Positions 8,946 to 19,169 of a DNA stretch of 64,000 nucleotides are shown here, piece by piece; positions within the stretch are counted from its first letter, which is position 1, and the number at the start of each line of letters is the position of its first letter. Source of the stretch: Melampsora larici-populina 98AG31. Taxonomy: Eukaryota; Basidiomycota; Pucciniomycetes; Pucciniales; Melampsoraceae. The notes beneath the pieces were generated by a model. The model saw only the letters and a program-made list of their open reading frames with translations. It was not told where the DNA came from and did no database searches. A program made the position numbers and the translations under genes. The DNA lies in contig NW_006768781.1 in the NCBI RefSeq assembly GCF_000204055.1, positions 1,373,141 to 1,437,140 of the forward strand. The letters are read 5' to 3'.

Positions 8946-11900
8946 ATGTTGAACAAGCAACCAACACTCGATTCTTTTGTCGCTTCTGGATACGAGACCG
9001 ACGACTCGTGTGCCCCCCCTCGTCGATCTTCTCGCATAGTCACCCCAGCCAGACGTCCCGCTGGGATGATCACTCCTAGTTCCGACTCTCGACGGGCCCT
9101 AGACTTCAATGGTGGCGTTCGAGATGTCAGGGACGGACATGTCCATCGACGCCGCGAACAATTGGACTCTTTACCTGGTAATGAGTTGACTCGTGAACCA
9201 ATTAGATGTTGATCGAAGGTTTTTTTGGGTCCTTTGGCTACCGTAAGCACTTCATTTCAATTTACAATCTTTATTTCTTTCCACATTTCTTTCCACATTT
9301 TTAACCTTTCTTTTTTAAATCTCTTTTTCTTGATTAGGCACCTAGTCAATCTAATCAAGGACGTCGTGGCCGCGAACGATCAGCCTCATTACCAGGTGAT
9401 GATGTCACTCGCGATACAGTCAGAGTTCGATCAAAGACTGTATCGCGTCCTTCAAGTTCAGCAACCGTAAGTTACTCACCACTCTTCATTTCGATTTAAA
9501 ATCGTTTTTTTGCTTGTCACCTTTTTTAATTTATGTCTTTAATACTTTGGCTTTCATTTTATTCGATTAGGCACGCAGTACCTCTACTCAAGAACGTACT
9601 AGCTTAGTGAGAGCTGCCGGTGCGAACCTGATTTCTTCAAGGGTATCGCCAATCGAAGCAAATGTTGAGGTAAGTGGACTGTGATACATGTTTCATCAAT
9701 GACATATCACAAGGTAACACGATTTGTGAATCTGCCTGTGGATAGGTTCCATCGGGCCCTCCTTCTGTGGACTTTGCTCAAGATTCCGACGAAGAGAACC
9801 AGCGGATCCGGAAGAGAAAGAGGAATCAGGAGGAAACTGAAGAATTTGATTCCCCATATGATTACTATGGGGCGCCTTTTCATTGTCCAGTTAAAAAGGA
9901 CGTGGGTTTTTTTATATTTCAACTTTCATTTTAATCTATATCTCATCACTCAGAGCTGATATGAACGAATTTTGTAGCCACTTGATGGACCACCACTATC
10001 ATGGCCTTGTAAGTATTGTAAAAAGGATGTTTGAGTTAGCGCAAGCTCGCGAAGATCCAACCTCAAGGCGCATCGAGATGGTAACAAGGCACTGGGTAAG
10101 TCTGGAGCTGGTTGCCCACGTCGTCAGCAAGCTATCCAGGAAGGTTGCAAGCTACCTCCCTCCGAAGACAAATTACGGGCCGAAAGGCGCAGGCAAAATC
10201 ATCAGTCGTCCCTCACTACCTTTGTCGACTCGCCACCCCCTTTCTCAAACAAGACCCTCAATCAATTACTTGCAGTGTGGCAAGTTACTCATGCTTTACC
10301 CTTCAAACGGATCGAAGACCCTATCCTCAAATCAATCATCTACTGGCTTTGCCCAGAGGCCCGCGTGTTTGGTCGAAAATGGTCCGCTGATGAGGCTAAA
10401 CATCTGTATGTCTCATTGCGTGATCAGGTTATAGAAAAGGAGCTCAAGGTTTGTTTTTCTTTCCTCAATCTTCAAACATTTATTTCATCAAATTGTTTAT
10501 CTGACACTTGGGTTTCATCTCGATGCTTTACAGGAACTAGATAGCAAATTTTGTTTGATTCAAGACGTCTGGACCGTCAAGGGAAATTTACACGCCTTTA
10601 TCGGAGCTTCAGTTGCGTACATCAAGAAAGACTGGACGTACGTGGTTAGGCATCTAAGTTTGAAGGTTGTAGTATGGCATCACCAGGGGCACTTACTCGC
10701 GGAGCCAATGGTGGCCATATTGAAGAAGAAGAATCTCTATCAAAAGATGAGTTCTTCCTTTGTGATTTCATTTCATTTTTCTTCGTTTTGACTTGTCTTT
10801 TCTTTGCTATTTCATGCTAACATTAAATTTTTGATTTTACATGCTTGCTAGTGTTTCAGATTCTGGAAGTAACAACTTCACCATGGCCCGCGAGATGCAG
10901 CGACAGCTCCGGGAAGAAGGTCATAAGTCCGACCATATCTTGCAGTGGGAGCCAAAGTCGATGTTGATTAGGTGTTTCTGCCACAAAATGGGTTTGATTG
11001 TCAAAGCAGGTATCGATGCACTCGGAATGAAACCGCGAAGAGTTCGACACGACACCTTAGGTAGATTCCCGCCTGTCGGAGTGATGGCTGTAATTGACGA
11101 GGAAGATGAGGAAGTAGTGGAAGAGACTGAGCCTTCTGGGTCCATCAGTGCTGAAACTGATGATGATGAGGGCGATGATGATGACATCATTAGTAATCAC
11201 AGTAGTGATTCAAATAAGTCCAAAGCTGCCTCCAATCAAGAGACCGATTTCGAAGACTTCGAACAACAAGACGAACCACAAACCTACAAAAACCGGAAGG
11301 CTGCTTATCTTCTTGGCGATACTTACATGAAACAACTCACCAATGATGTAAGTTGATTTTTTTGTCTCATTCAAATGTCTCTGACCAATGTTTCTGACTT
11401 ATGTTTGTATCTTTATGTTATTCAGATGGACACCGTCAATAAAAAACTGACCCGGTCAAGTGGTCACCGGGCAGATTTCAACCGACACCGAGCAAGAGCG
11501 AACGTCCAGCTTAAGGCAAACAAGCTACCAGCTCTCAAGGCCCTGTTATCAGGACACGGGATCCGATGGGGTATAAGAGCTGAGCGCTGGGAAAGGATGT
11601 GGGCTTGTCGCGATGTGAGTCCTAATTTTATTTCATTAGTTTTAATTTCATTTTGATTCATTTAAACATCAATTTGATTCACGTCCTGTTTGATTCATGA
11701 TCAGCTCATTGATCAAGTCATGAAGGACGATCTAACTGAAGTACATGCTAAGAGACGTCACCCCAAGAAGAATGGCAAGAAAGGTGGGTATTTTGAGGAG
11801 GTAGTGTTCTCTGTGGCAGATTGGCAAGCTATGAGGGACTTATTGGACATACTCACGGTAAGCGTTTCTTTTCTTTCATTACCCTTGTTAGAAATATAAT

Positions 11901-14408
11901 TTATATTGTTTCTTTCTTACTACCTCGTTTGTTTTTTTTCCTTTCCAACAACTATCCAGCCATACAAGTACCTAACTCGAGACATGGAAGGAGATAAACC
12001 TACAGGATGTATGGTCTTGGTAAAGTATGGCCAGCTCAAGGCCTCCATGGAGGAACGTTGTGGTAATCAAAATATGAGACCAATCAAAAAATCAAAAAAA
12101 ATCGAATTTTGAATTACATCAATTATATTACATATAGTTTAATATTTACATCATTTTATCATTCAAACAAACTTATCAAGATAAGTATAAACTATTAACA
12201 AACAGATTACAAAAAGAAAGAAAGAAAAAAACATAAGAAAAACTCGAAAATAGAGGTATACAGGTTGGAAATGGTTTTTAGGGTAGTAATATTAGGTTTA
12301 TGGGTTTAGTAGGGTTGGAATACGAAAGAGGAGCATTGTTTTAGTCAGCAACCACTTTAATCTTGGTGGTTGATAAGAGAAAATAGAAGTTATTAAGGAA
12401 ATGGGAAAAAGTCGAAATTGGTAAACAAGGGTTAGGCGTGTAGTTTACATATGTAATGGTGGTAGTGATGGAATTTAAGGTTGCCAAGAGGATTTTCCGG
12501 GATTTTTAAGGTTATAGAAGATGATGTCATATTACATGAGCAAGGAAAAGGGAGTAGCAGCTGTGAAAAGTGAAGAAAATAGGTGAAAATCGTCGAAAAT
12601 GGAGGTTTTCAGCTAATTACATATGTCGAATGACGTCAGAATAAGTTGGTAGATGGCTCATTCAACGCAGAAGAGTGGATTACATAATGTACAACCTTTG
12701 AATCATTAGTAACGGAGGTGTATGTAAAAAGTTATAAGGGAAATAAGAAATTGGTGTGAATCTCGAATTTACAGTCACAAGACACATGTAACACCAAAAA
12801 CCTTAACTTCACAACTCAATATCTTACTCATCACTCATCAGAAGTAGGTCTTATAGGTGTCAGAAATGATCAGTAACACGTGGGCTACAAGATGCACTTT
12901 AGTAATCAAAAATTGGAGCACATCTGAAAAAATTTGTAATCTCAAAAATTGGGTTTCAGCTAGTTTACAAGGAAAAAATCACCTGTATTCATCTTAAGAA
13001 GTGCTGTGCATTACATCATTGCGTCATTGATCACTTTTGGCTGTGAAAATTACATCATACATTAGTAACAAGATCATTACATTGCGTCATTACATGGTTT
13101 TTAGGGTTATTTAGGCGGATTTGATTGGTTTTTGAGGCTGTTGATTGTTGTAAAGATTGTTACATGTGGATATAAGTACTCCTTGATGATTTTGGGATTG
13201 TAGCGCCCTTTTCTGCATCTTATACCTTTGTTGTAGTGTTATAAATCATCATTTATTTACTATATTTGTACTAAGATCACTTAAATCCGCCCCTTCAAAA
13301 GCAAGGAGAAATTTATTTACGTGTGTTAAAGACTACAAGTCTAATTGGGAATAATACTTACAACAGTATTGCTAGTAATAAACATAGTGTGTGACTTTTT
13401 TGCGCTTAAAATCTGGGAATAATACTTAACAACAGTATTGCTTTATTTCTCTGGTGCCTTTTATCCTTTTCTCTGTTATCACAAAGTGGTCAGCAAGTGC
13501 CCTTGTGCTGGTTTCTTTGAAGAAGGCAGTCTTTAGGCAACTTCTACTATATTACACGTAGTAGATTATCCCTTCTTAGGTGTTGTAAAGCTCTTGTTGA
13601 GCTTTAAATACTACAACGGTTGAAGTCGATGCACCAAAACGATCCGCTTTACCCAATGGTCAATATCATGATAGACAAGATTATCATGTACCTGAATGAG
13701 GCACTTGAGTGTGATACATTAATTCTAGCAGCTGTCTTCCACCCTGGTCTAAGGGTGAAGTATTTCTCTCATGCGTTTGGAATGGGTGGTGTAGGAAACA
13801 ACCGAGCCAAAGATTTACTTAGATCAGTTTTCATCAAGAATTGTGACGAACTGGATCTCCAGGATGAACCAGTCACCAACACTTCAGAATCTGAATCCCC
13901 AACTAAGGATCGATTTGCCATTGGTAACGATACTTTCCCACAATTCTACAACAATGCCGTGGCCTCAAGTGAACTCGACGAGCTTGATCGATACCTTCAA
14001 GGTATTGATCCAATGGTCACTCCTGATGTGAACAATCCAAAATATGTGTTGGATTGGTGGAATGTAAGTTGCTCAGTTGTCATGTTTTATACCTGATCAC
14101 CCTACTGACCTTCTTCGAATCTCTAGGCAAACTCTGGAAAATACCCGATCTTATCGGTATTGGCTAGGGATTATCTTTCAACCCCTGCAGCATCTGCTGC
14201 ACCCGAACGATCATTTTCGATTGCTGGTCAAGTTTGTACAGCAGACCGAGGCGGCCTTTTACCTTGCACGATCGAGATGACGGTCAGCAGTCAAATATGG
14301 ACCTTAGAAAATGTACCTTTGATTGGTGATTTTGTTGGAGTTGGTAATGTGATCAAGTACGCCAAAAAGATGGTTCAAAAGAAGACCCGCAACTCTTATA
14401 GTAATTAG
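8946..14408 (+). pseudogene. hAT transposase, disrupted
   Basis: The start is ATG 8946. Exons are separated by short introns (for example acceptor GATTAG before 9338, donor GTAAGT near 9469, acceptor near 9572). Recognisable blocks in order: a BED-type zinc finger (WPCKYCKKDV then SNLKAHRDG, about 10010-10090); the conserved run LIQDVWT, GNLHAFIGASVAYI, DSGSNNFTMARE, FCHKMGLIV; WGIRAERWERM; YKYLTRDMEGDKP; and the C-terminal dimerisation block WW...YPILSVLARDYL, SAAPERSFS. A TGA at 10032-10034 interrupts the zinc finger and another occurs near 9208. A 1557-bp insertion (12059-13615) splits the exon between ...SMEER and LKSMHQND. The gene is therefore a pseudogene by three independent lesions. 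The expected product would bind the TIRs and catalyse cut-and-paste transposition. Confidence 0.8.
12059..13615 (+). mobile_element. LTR-like insertion (TG...CA ends), copy 1
   Basis: The insertion begins TGTGGTAATC and ends AAATACTACA, so it has TG/CA-type termini with a short inverted match (TGTGGT / ACTACA). Removing it and one copy of a 4-bp duplication (ACGT left, mutated; ACGG right, 13616-13619) restores the hAT reading frame exactly. It is AT-rich, has no ORF, and contains a direct repeat (GGGAATAATACTTA(A)CAACAGTATTGC near 13348 and 13411). A second copy lies inverted at 48098-49717. The simplest reading is a large solo LTR; a non-autonomous TRIM/LARD-type element is an alternative. 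Confidence 0.7.
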
Positions 14409-14964
14409 TTATAACTTCATTTCACCTTCAAGTTTACCTTATTTTTACCGTTTCTTTACAGTCATTACATTCTATGTTTCCTTTCCTTTTATTGTTTCTG
14501 TCTCAATTTTTTTTTCTATTCTCCTTTCGTAACGGTCTTTACACGTTCAAAACTTATTTTATCTTTTCATTACGGTCTTTACAACATACTTTTATTGTTT
14601 TTTTTTCTCTTTTTCAACTGGTTGAGAAAATTAAAAAAAAAACATTATTTTTTGGCTTGCAGCGCAGGGAAACGCTGCGATAAGAAGCAGCGTTTCGAGC
14701 TATTATTTTGCCAAAAAAAAGGCCCCGCTGCCACTGACACTACCCAGGATTGGGCCTCCTGAAAGGCGCAGCGCTGCCAGTTTGAAGGCTCTCAGCGCTG
14801 CGCAGCGCTGCGAGCCAGGCTTGCCGGAGCGTGGAACCCCGATCAAGTCACATTTGACTGATCGTAATGCTGAAATACAAATTTTTGACTCTTTTTTTTT
14901 TGCACTGTGAGAGGCCGCGCTCAACGCGCCAGTGGCGCCTAGACGCACCCAATTTTCAGAAAAC

Positions 14965-15748
14965 ATGCTATGGTGCGCCCATTGTTCAAAGGCCCGCGCC
15001 GCCATCCTGACACCTACTGTGCCACACGTGGTTTCAAGCTTTTTGTTTGTACTTAACGGGCCCACTCCCAAGCCAATCACCACATCACAGCTAAGCCAGC
15101 ATTGCACTGATTTCAAAGGCCGTCCTGCAGCATCACAGCCGCAAACCAGTGCCCCTTTGTACGCTCCCATCCCCACTTCACCGCGCCTCCCAACGCCAGG
15201 ACCATACAATGGTTTCCCTGTATCACAAAACATGTAGGTGTTCTGAACAAAACATACCTTGTTGACATGCTAACAATATCTGCAATTCTTCAATTGTTAG
15301 GCCTCCCGCTCCATTCCTCACGTCCGCCGTGTTGCCCCCAAACTACTCCCAACTCACAGTTCCGAGCGCTCCGGTCGCATCTACCTCCTTGCCTCCAAAC
15401 AATCCACAACCTACAGTTCTGGGCGCACCCACAGCTTCTACCTTGGAAGCAATTGTCCGTAACCCATCCAATACATTGGTTGACAACAAACCCACCAAGA
15501 TCGGTGAAGATATGGCCAAGATGCTCACTTCTGTGGAAAGCATGTTTACAAAGAAACAGAAAAACTTCCAAGCCCTTTTCAGGGAAATCTATGGCCTCCA
15601 CAACAACTGCCACAAGACAAACAACACCCTCTACCTCAATCGCGGCACTCCCGCCAAAACCAAAGAAATTTTGGCACAGATCCTTGCTTTTTGCAATGAA
15701 CTTGGTGGCTTCTTTGCTAGTGACAAACAAAAGAAACAGTGTAGATAA
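14965..15748 (+). CDS. Two-exon hypothetical protein
   Basis: Exons are 14965-15233 and 15301-15748, with donor GTAGGT, a CTAAC branch site near 15270 and acceptor TTGTTAG; the frame is kept across the junction, giving 238 residues. The start is the first ATG (MLWCAHCSKARA), with a CxxC pair. The middle is Pro/Ser/Thr-rich and disordered. The C-terminal third (from about GEDMAKMLTSVESMF) is ordered, with alternating charged and hydrophobic residues that suggest helices. No domain is recognised. It begins 135 bp after the hAT target duplication, so its promoter may be hAT-derived or displaced. A mobile-element accessory gene is an alternative. Confidence 0.45.
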
Positions 15749-15900
15749 CCTTCTTGCCGCATCCAGAGTCTAGACTGACCAATTGCCTCTCTCATTTTCA
15801 TTGTTCCAATAACTCATTTTTTGTACATGTATCATCACTTCTCATGACTCATTCCACATCTCAGTTTCTGCTTTTTTCCATTTTGTGTAAATTTTCATTT

Positions 15901-16057
15901 NNNNNNNNNNNNNNNNNNNNNNNNNNNNNNNNNNNNNNNNNNNNNNNNNNNNNNNNNNNNNNNNNNNNNNNNNNNNNNNNNNNNNNNNNNNNNNNNNNNN
16001 NNNNNNNNNNNNNNNNNNNNNNNNNNNNNNNNNNNNNNNNNNNNNNNNNNNNNNNNN
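15901..16057. other. Assembly gap (157 N)
   Basis: A run of 157 unknown bases separates low-complexity 3' flank of the two-exon gene from sequence resuming at 16058. Frames that appear to cross it are meaningless. Confidence 1.
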
Positions 16058-16663
16058 CTTCGCAGGAAAGGATGAACAATTTGCATCCGTGGATTTGAGA
16101 AGAGTAAATTCCATCCGGGTTTATGTAGCAAGTTGCTATTTCTGTGGATATGACAGTGTGGCTCATATTTGCGGAGCTATTACAGCCGTGGGTTTTCTCA
16201 TATCACATTTGGAAAGTGCTGTGTTGCCGGACATCAATGCACCATGTTTTGTGTGGGTCAAATAATGGAATGTGGATTTCTGTTGTTCAAAATATTATCA
16301 AATCAAGAGAAACATATCAAATTCATCACACAGGATGATTGCAAATCATAACAACAATCAGAACATAAAATCAAATGATTTGATAAGCAACAAGGACATC
16401 ATAGTTTGTCATGGCTCACCAATCAACTTATGATTGGTTTCACATAACCCACACCAATTGCTTTGCGGCAAGACCTCACATAACTCTAATTGTCCATTCT
16501 GCTAATGAAACTCCCATAACCCTCTTCAATCAAGTTAGGAACTCAACATCTTGACTGTTTTTGCGATTTTTTTATTGATTCAGTGAGTTTTGATTTCAAT
16601 GTGGCGCTTTGATGCTGCAAAGGAAACTTAAGTCTCTACCTTATGTTGTATCTTCTTGTAGAA

Positions 16664-16912
16664 ATGTCTCCGCCAACCAAGCTGCCACTACCACTCAAAG
16701 CCTTATCCGCAATAAGCACCAGCTCTGCTAACCGGGCTAGAATGGTCACCAACACTGTGAATTTAGTTAGCCACCTCCTCAATCAACCACCTCCTAATGG
16801 GCCATGCAAAGGTGGAGGATCACTTCCGGGCAAAGCACCCAATGTTGACCGAGGTCATATCAAGGCTCACAAACATATTTGGGCCAACCACTTTGCCAAT
16901 CCGCCCAAATAG
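16664..16912 (+). CDS. Possible small ORF, unknown
   Basis: Starting from ATG 16664, the 82-codon frame is Pro/Ser-rich (MSPPTKLPLPLKALSA) and ends with TAG at 16910-16912. No domain, signal or neighbour supports it, and no splice partner was found. It may be an exon of a decayed gene. The remainder of 16058-17788 contains no feature that I can support. Confidence 0.15.
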   Translation: MSPPTKLPLPLKALSAISTSSANRARMVTNTVNLVSHLLNQPPPNGPCKGGGSLPGKAPNVDRGHIKAHKHIWANHFANPPK

Positions 16913-17788
16913 AATGAACAGCTCTTTTGTTGATGTTTCTGCATGGGACACAACCTGTTAAGTTAGGATGAGCTAGCATACAAGACTGTTATAACCATGT
17001 GAGAAAAAGTATGGAACATGATCTAGTGGAGCATTAAGTGAATTCCAGTGTTCTTTGTTTACAATAATCTTTTGATCATATCTAGCTTACAATTCCTTTT
17101 CTGTATCTATTTACCTTTGTCAACTTGTTGGTAAGTGTTTCATCTTGCTATGGTTCAATGGTTTGATTCTGAAGATGAGTTCACAGCTTAATGAATATTC
17201 TGTTACTTCAAGTTTTTTTTTCATTTCATTTGTTATGAGTTTCTGAAAGTATAACTCATATTGAAGCATGTGATACTACACAGTGGTTGGGGGCCAGGGT
17301 ACATGTATATATACAAGGACTCCTCTACCATTTCAAGCCTATATATAACAATATATAGGCTTCAACTGGCTTCACATGACTCAAAGTTTTAGGAATTGGA
17401 TATGAAATTCATCATGGAGTTGATTCTATAAAGGCTTGCATCTCTATCCATTTACCTTGAGTATCAATTCAAGTTTGTTGGTTCAAGTCTCTTTTGGTGG
17501 GCCAGCCTTGAAGATCTAAATCAGAGGTCACAGTGACCTAGGGGTTGAGTGACAATCCAGATTTTTTGATTGTGGACTCTTCTGCTCGACTCTCTCAGCA
17601 GGCTAAACACTTATGATTGTGATGAACTATTGGAACAGACTTGTATATCCAGATCCTTAAATGTTTGCCTTTTTGAGAACAATAACAATACAATTGTAGG
17701 AGTTTCCTGTTGTGGTTAAGATTTATGTGTTTCGATTTGAAGCTGTGAAGCGTGGTATAAGTAATGCTCGGAAATCAGTATGACACAG

Positions 17789-17871
17789 TCCTCGTTAGTA
17801 TATCGGCTAGTATGGCCGCCTTTCATGCTCGAAGTGCGCGGTAGAGACGGGTTCGATTCCCGTACGGGGAA
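17789..17871 (+). tRNA. tRNA-Glu (anticodon TTC) with an 11-nt intron
   Basis: The 7-bp acceptor stem TCCTCGT/ACGGGGA, D arm, anticodon stem GCCGC/GCGGT and T arm ACGGG-TTCGATT-CCCGT all pair. The anticodon loop is CT-TTC-A, then 11 extra bases (17826-17836) before the final C, which is the usual position 37/38 for nuclear tRNA introns. The intron contains GAA, able to pair with the anticodon as such introns usually do. The anticodon is at 17822-17824. A T5 run at about 17877-17881 is a plausible Pol III terminator. The body has some tRNA-Asp-like features; Glu is called from the anticodon. Confidence 0.85.
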
Positions 17872-17872
17872 G

Positions 17873-17920
17873 ACGCTTTTTGCGCCCTACAGCCAATGCT
17901 TTTTGCGGCCTACAGCCAAT
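17873..17920 (+). repeat. 23-bp tandem duplication after the tRNA
   Basis: GCTTTTTGCGCCCTACAGCC-AAT is repeated once with a single C/G change (GCTTTTTGCGGCCTACAGCC-AAT). It starts within the presumed Pol III terminator. It looks like a local duplication of the tRNA 3' flank. Confidence 0.6.
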
Positions 17921-19169
17921 GCTTGTTGGTGAGTAATCGAAGCCAAAGACCGGTTCAGGAACTTTGAAATCCACGTGATCCTACATTTCTTGACTTGATG
18001 AGGAGCCAAAATGGCTTCTGAAAATTAATTTTTTAGAACAATAGAAGGACAGCCATGTTCAGGTAGGTGTGGAAAACAGTGCACATTTGCCTGTCTCACT
18101 CAGTTGGAATAACTTGGATCCACAGGGTTTGTCCATTCCCAACCAGAATGTGGGATGTTATAATTTTCTGTACAAGTAAAATCAGCTTACTCATGACACT
18201 TAAGTATGAGTGTTGAGCACAGAATATATTTCCCATATCTTACTAACTGGTCAGAAATGTATGGTTTTACTACTACTAGTTATGAAATCTGAATGATAAT
18301 CATAAATGAATTAACTGGTGTTTTGTAAGAGATTGACACATGATCATTATTGGAGCCTGAGGATCATCTCCCTTTCAAGTTCCCATCTTGCTCCACTTCA
18401 TGAACCCAAAAAACGCAAAAAAAAAAGTATTTTGCCCAGCAAACCACTTTCAAAAAAGAAATCCAACCATCATTAAAACAGCTATATTAGTAATCAGAAT
18501 GCATTTTCCTGGTTCTGAAACCCATTCCGATTTTTTTATTTTTTTTCCTTCAAATTCCAAAATTCCAAAAAAAATAAAATAAACCATTCACATATTAAAA
18601 AGAAAAAAATAATTCAAAATTCAAAATTCAAAAAAAAAGATTTTCTATATCCTATATATATGTATATACTGTTTTTTTTCATCTTCAACTAAACCTTCCT
18701 CCATTCAAACCCATTCAAAACATTTCAACAAAGAAAACAAAAAAAAAGACTGATATAAAACCAAAAAAAAAAGAAAACGGATAAAACCAAAAAAAGATCA
18801 ACAAAAAAAAACAATACAAAAAGAAAAACTTCATGTGTTTAATAAAGAGATCAAAAGATATAGATATCAAAGTAAAAAAAAAAGATGTCTCAACATGTTA
18901 AAAAATGATTGTAAAAAAAAAGACAGGAATCCAAAAAAGAGCATGTGTGATGACTTTAAATAAATGGAGAAGAAAAGAAAAAAAAAAGAAAATTTCCTTC
19001 CTTTCAAAGTTCTAGGTATATATATACTTATCAAATTTAACTTGACTTTCAAAAAAACGAGCAAACCAAAATAAGCAACCCAAAAAAAACCCATTCAATC
19101 ATCCAAACAAAAAAAATTCCTAACCTTAAACTTAAACAAGAATGATTTAAGATTCAGATCCCAAGCGCA
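17921..19169. other. Intergenic, A-rich, no gene seen
   Basis: The first half is ordinary AT-rich DNA without convincing ORFs. From about 18400 to 19130 it is dominated by A-runs interrupted by short words. It probably contains the 3' untranslated region and polyadenylation region of the minus-strand Opy2-like gene that ends at 19170. Confidence 0.6.

Larger units (their letters stand above)
8328..14823 (+). mobile_element. hAT DNA transposon with TIRs and target duplication
   Basis: The left end begins CAAGCCTGGCTCGCAGCGC (8328-8346) and the right end is its exact reverse complement (to 14823). Flanking copies of CCGGAGC at 8321-8327 and 14824-14830 form a 7-bp match; the eighth base is ambiguous, so this fits the 8-bp duplications of hAT elements. 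Both subterminal zones are rich in GCAGCGC motifs, and the right one has a perfect hairpin, GAAACGCTGC/GCAGCGTTTC (14669-14678, 14687-14696). The body carries a multi-exon BED-finger hAT transposase. The transposase is disabled by at least two stops and by a 1.56-kb LTR-like insertion, so this copy should be non-autonomous. Confidence 0.88.

Noticed and set aside
14703..15233. A 176-codon minus-strand ORF across the hAT right end
   Set aside because: It runs through the TIR and target duplication and overlaps a better-supported spliced plus-strand gene; it is a composition artefact of GC-rich repeats.
15754..16166. ORFs spanning the run of N
   Set aside because: The gap has no sequence; the frames are meaningless.
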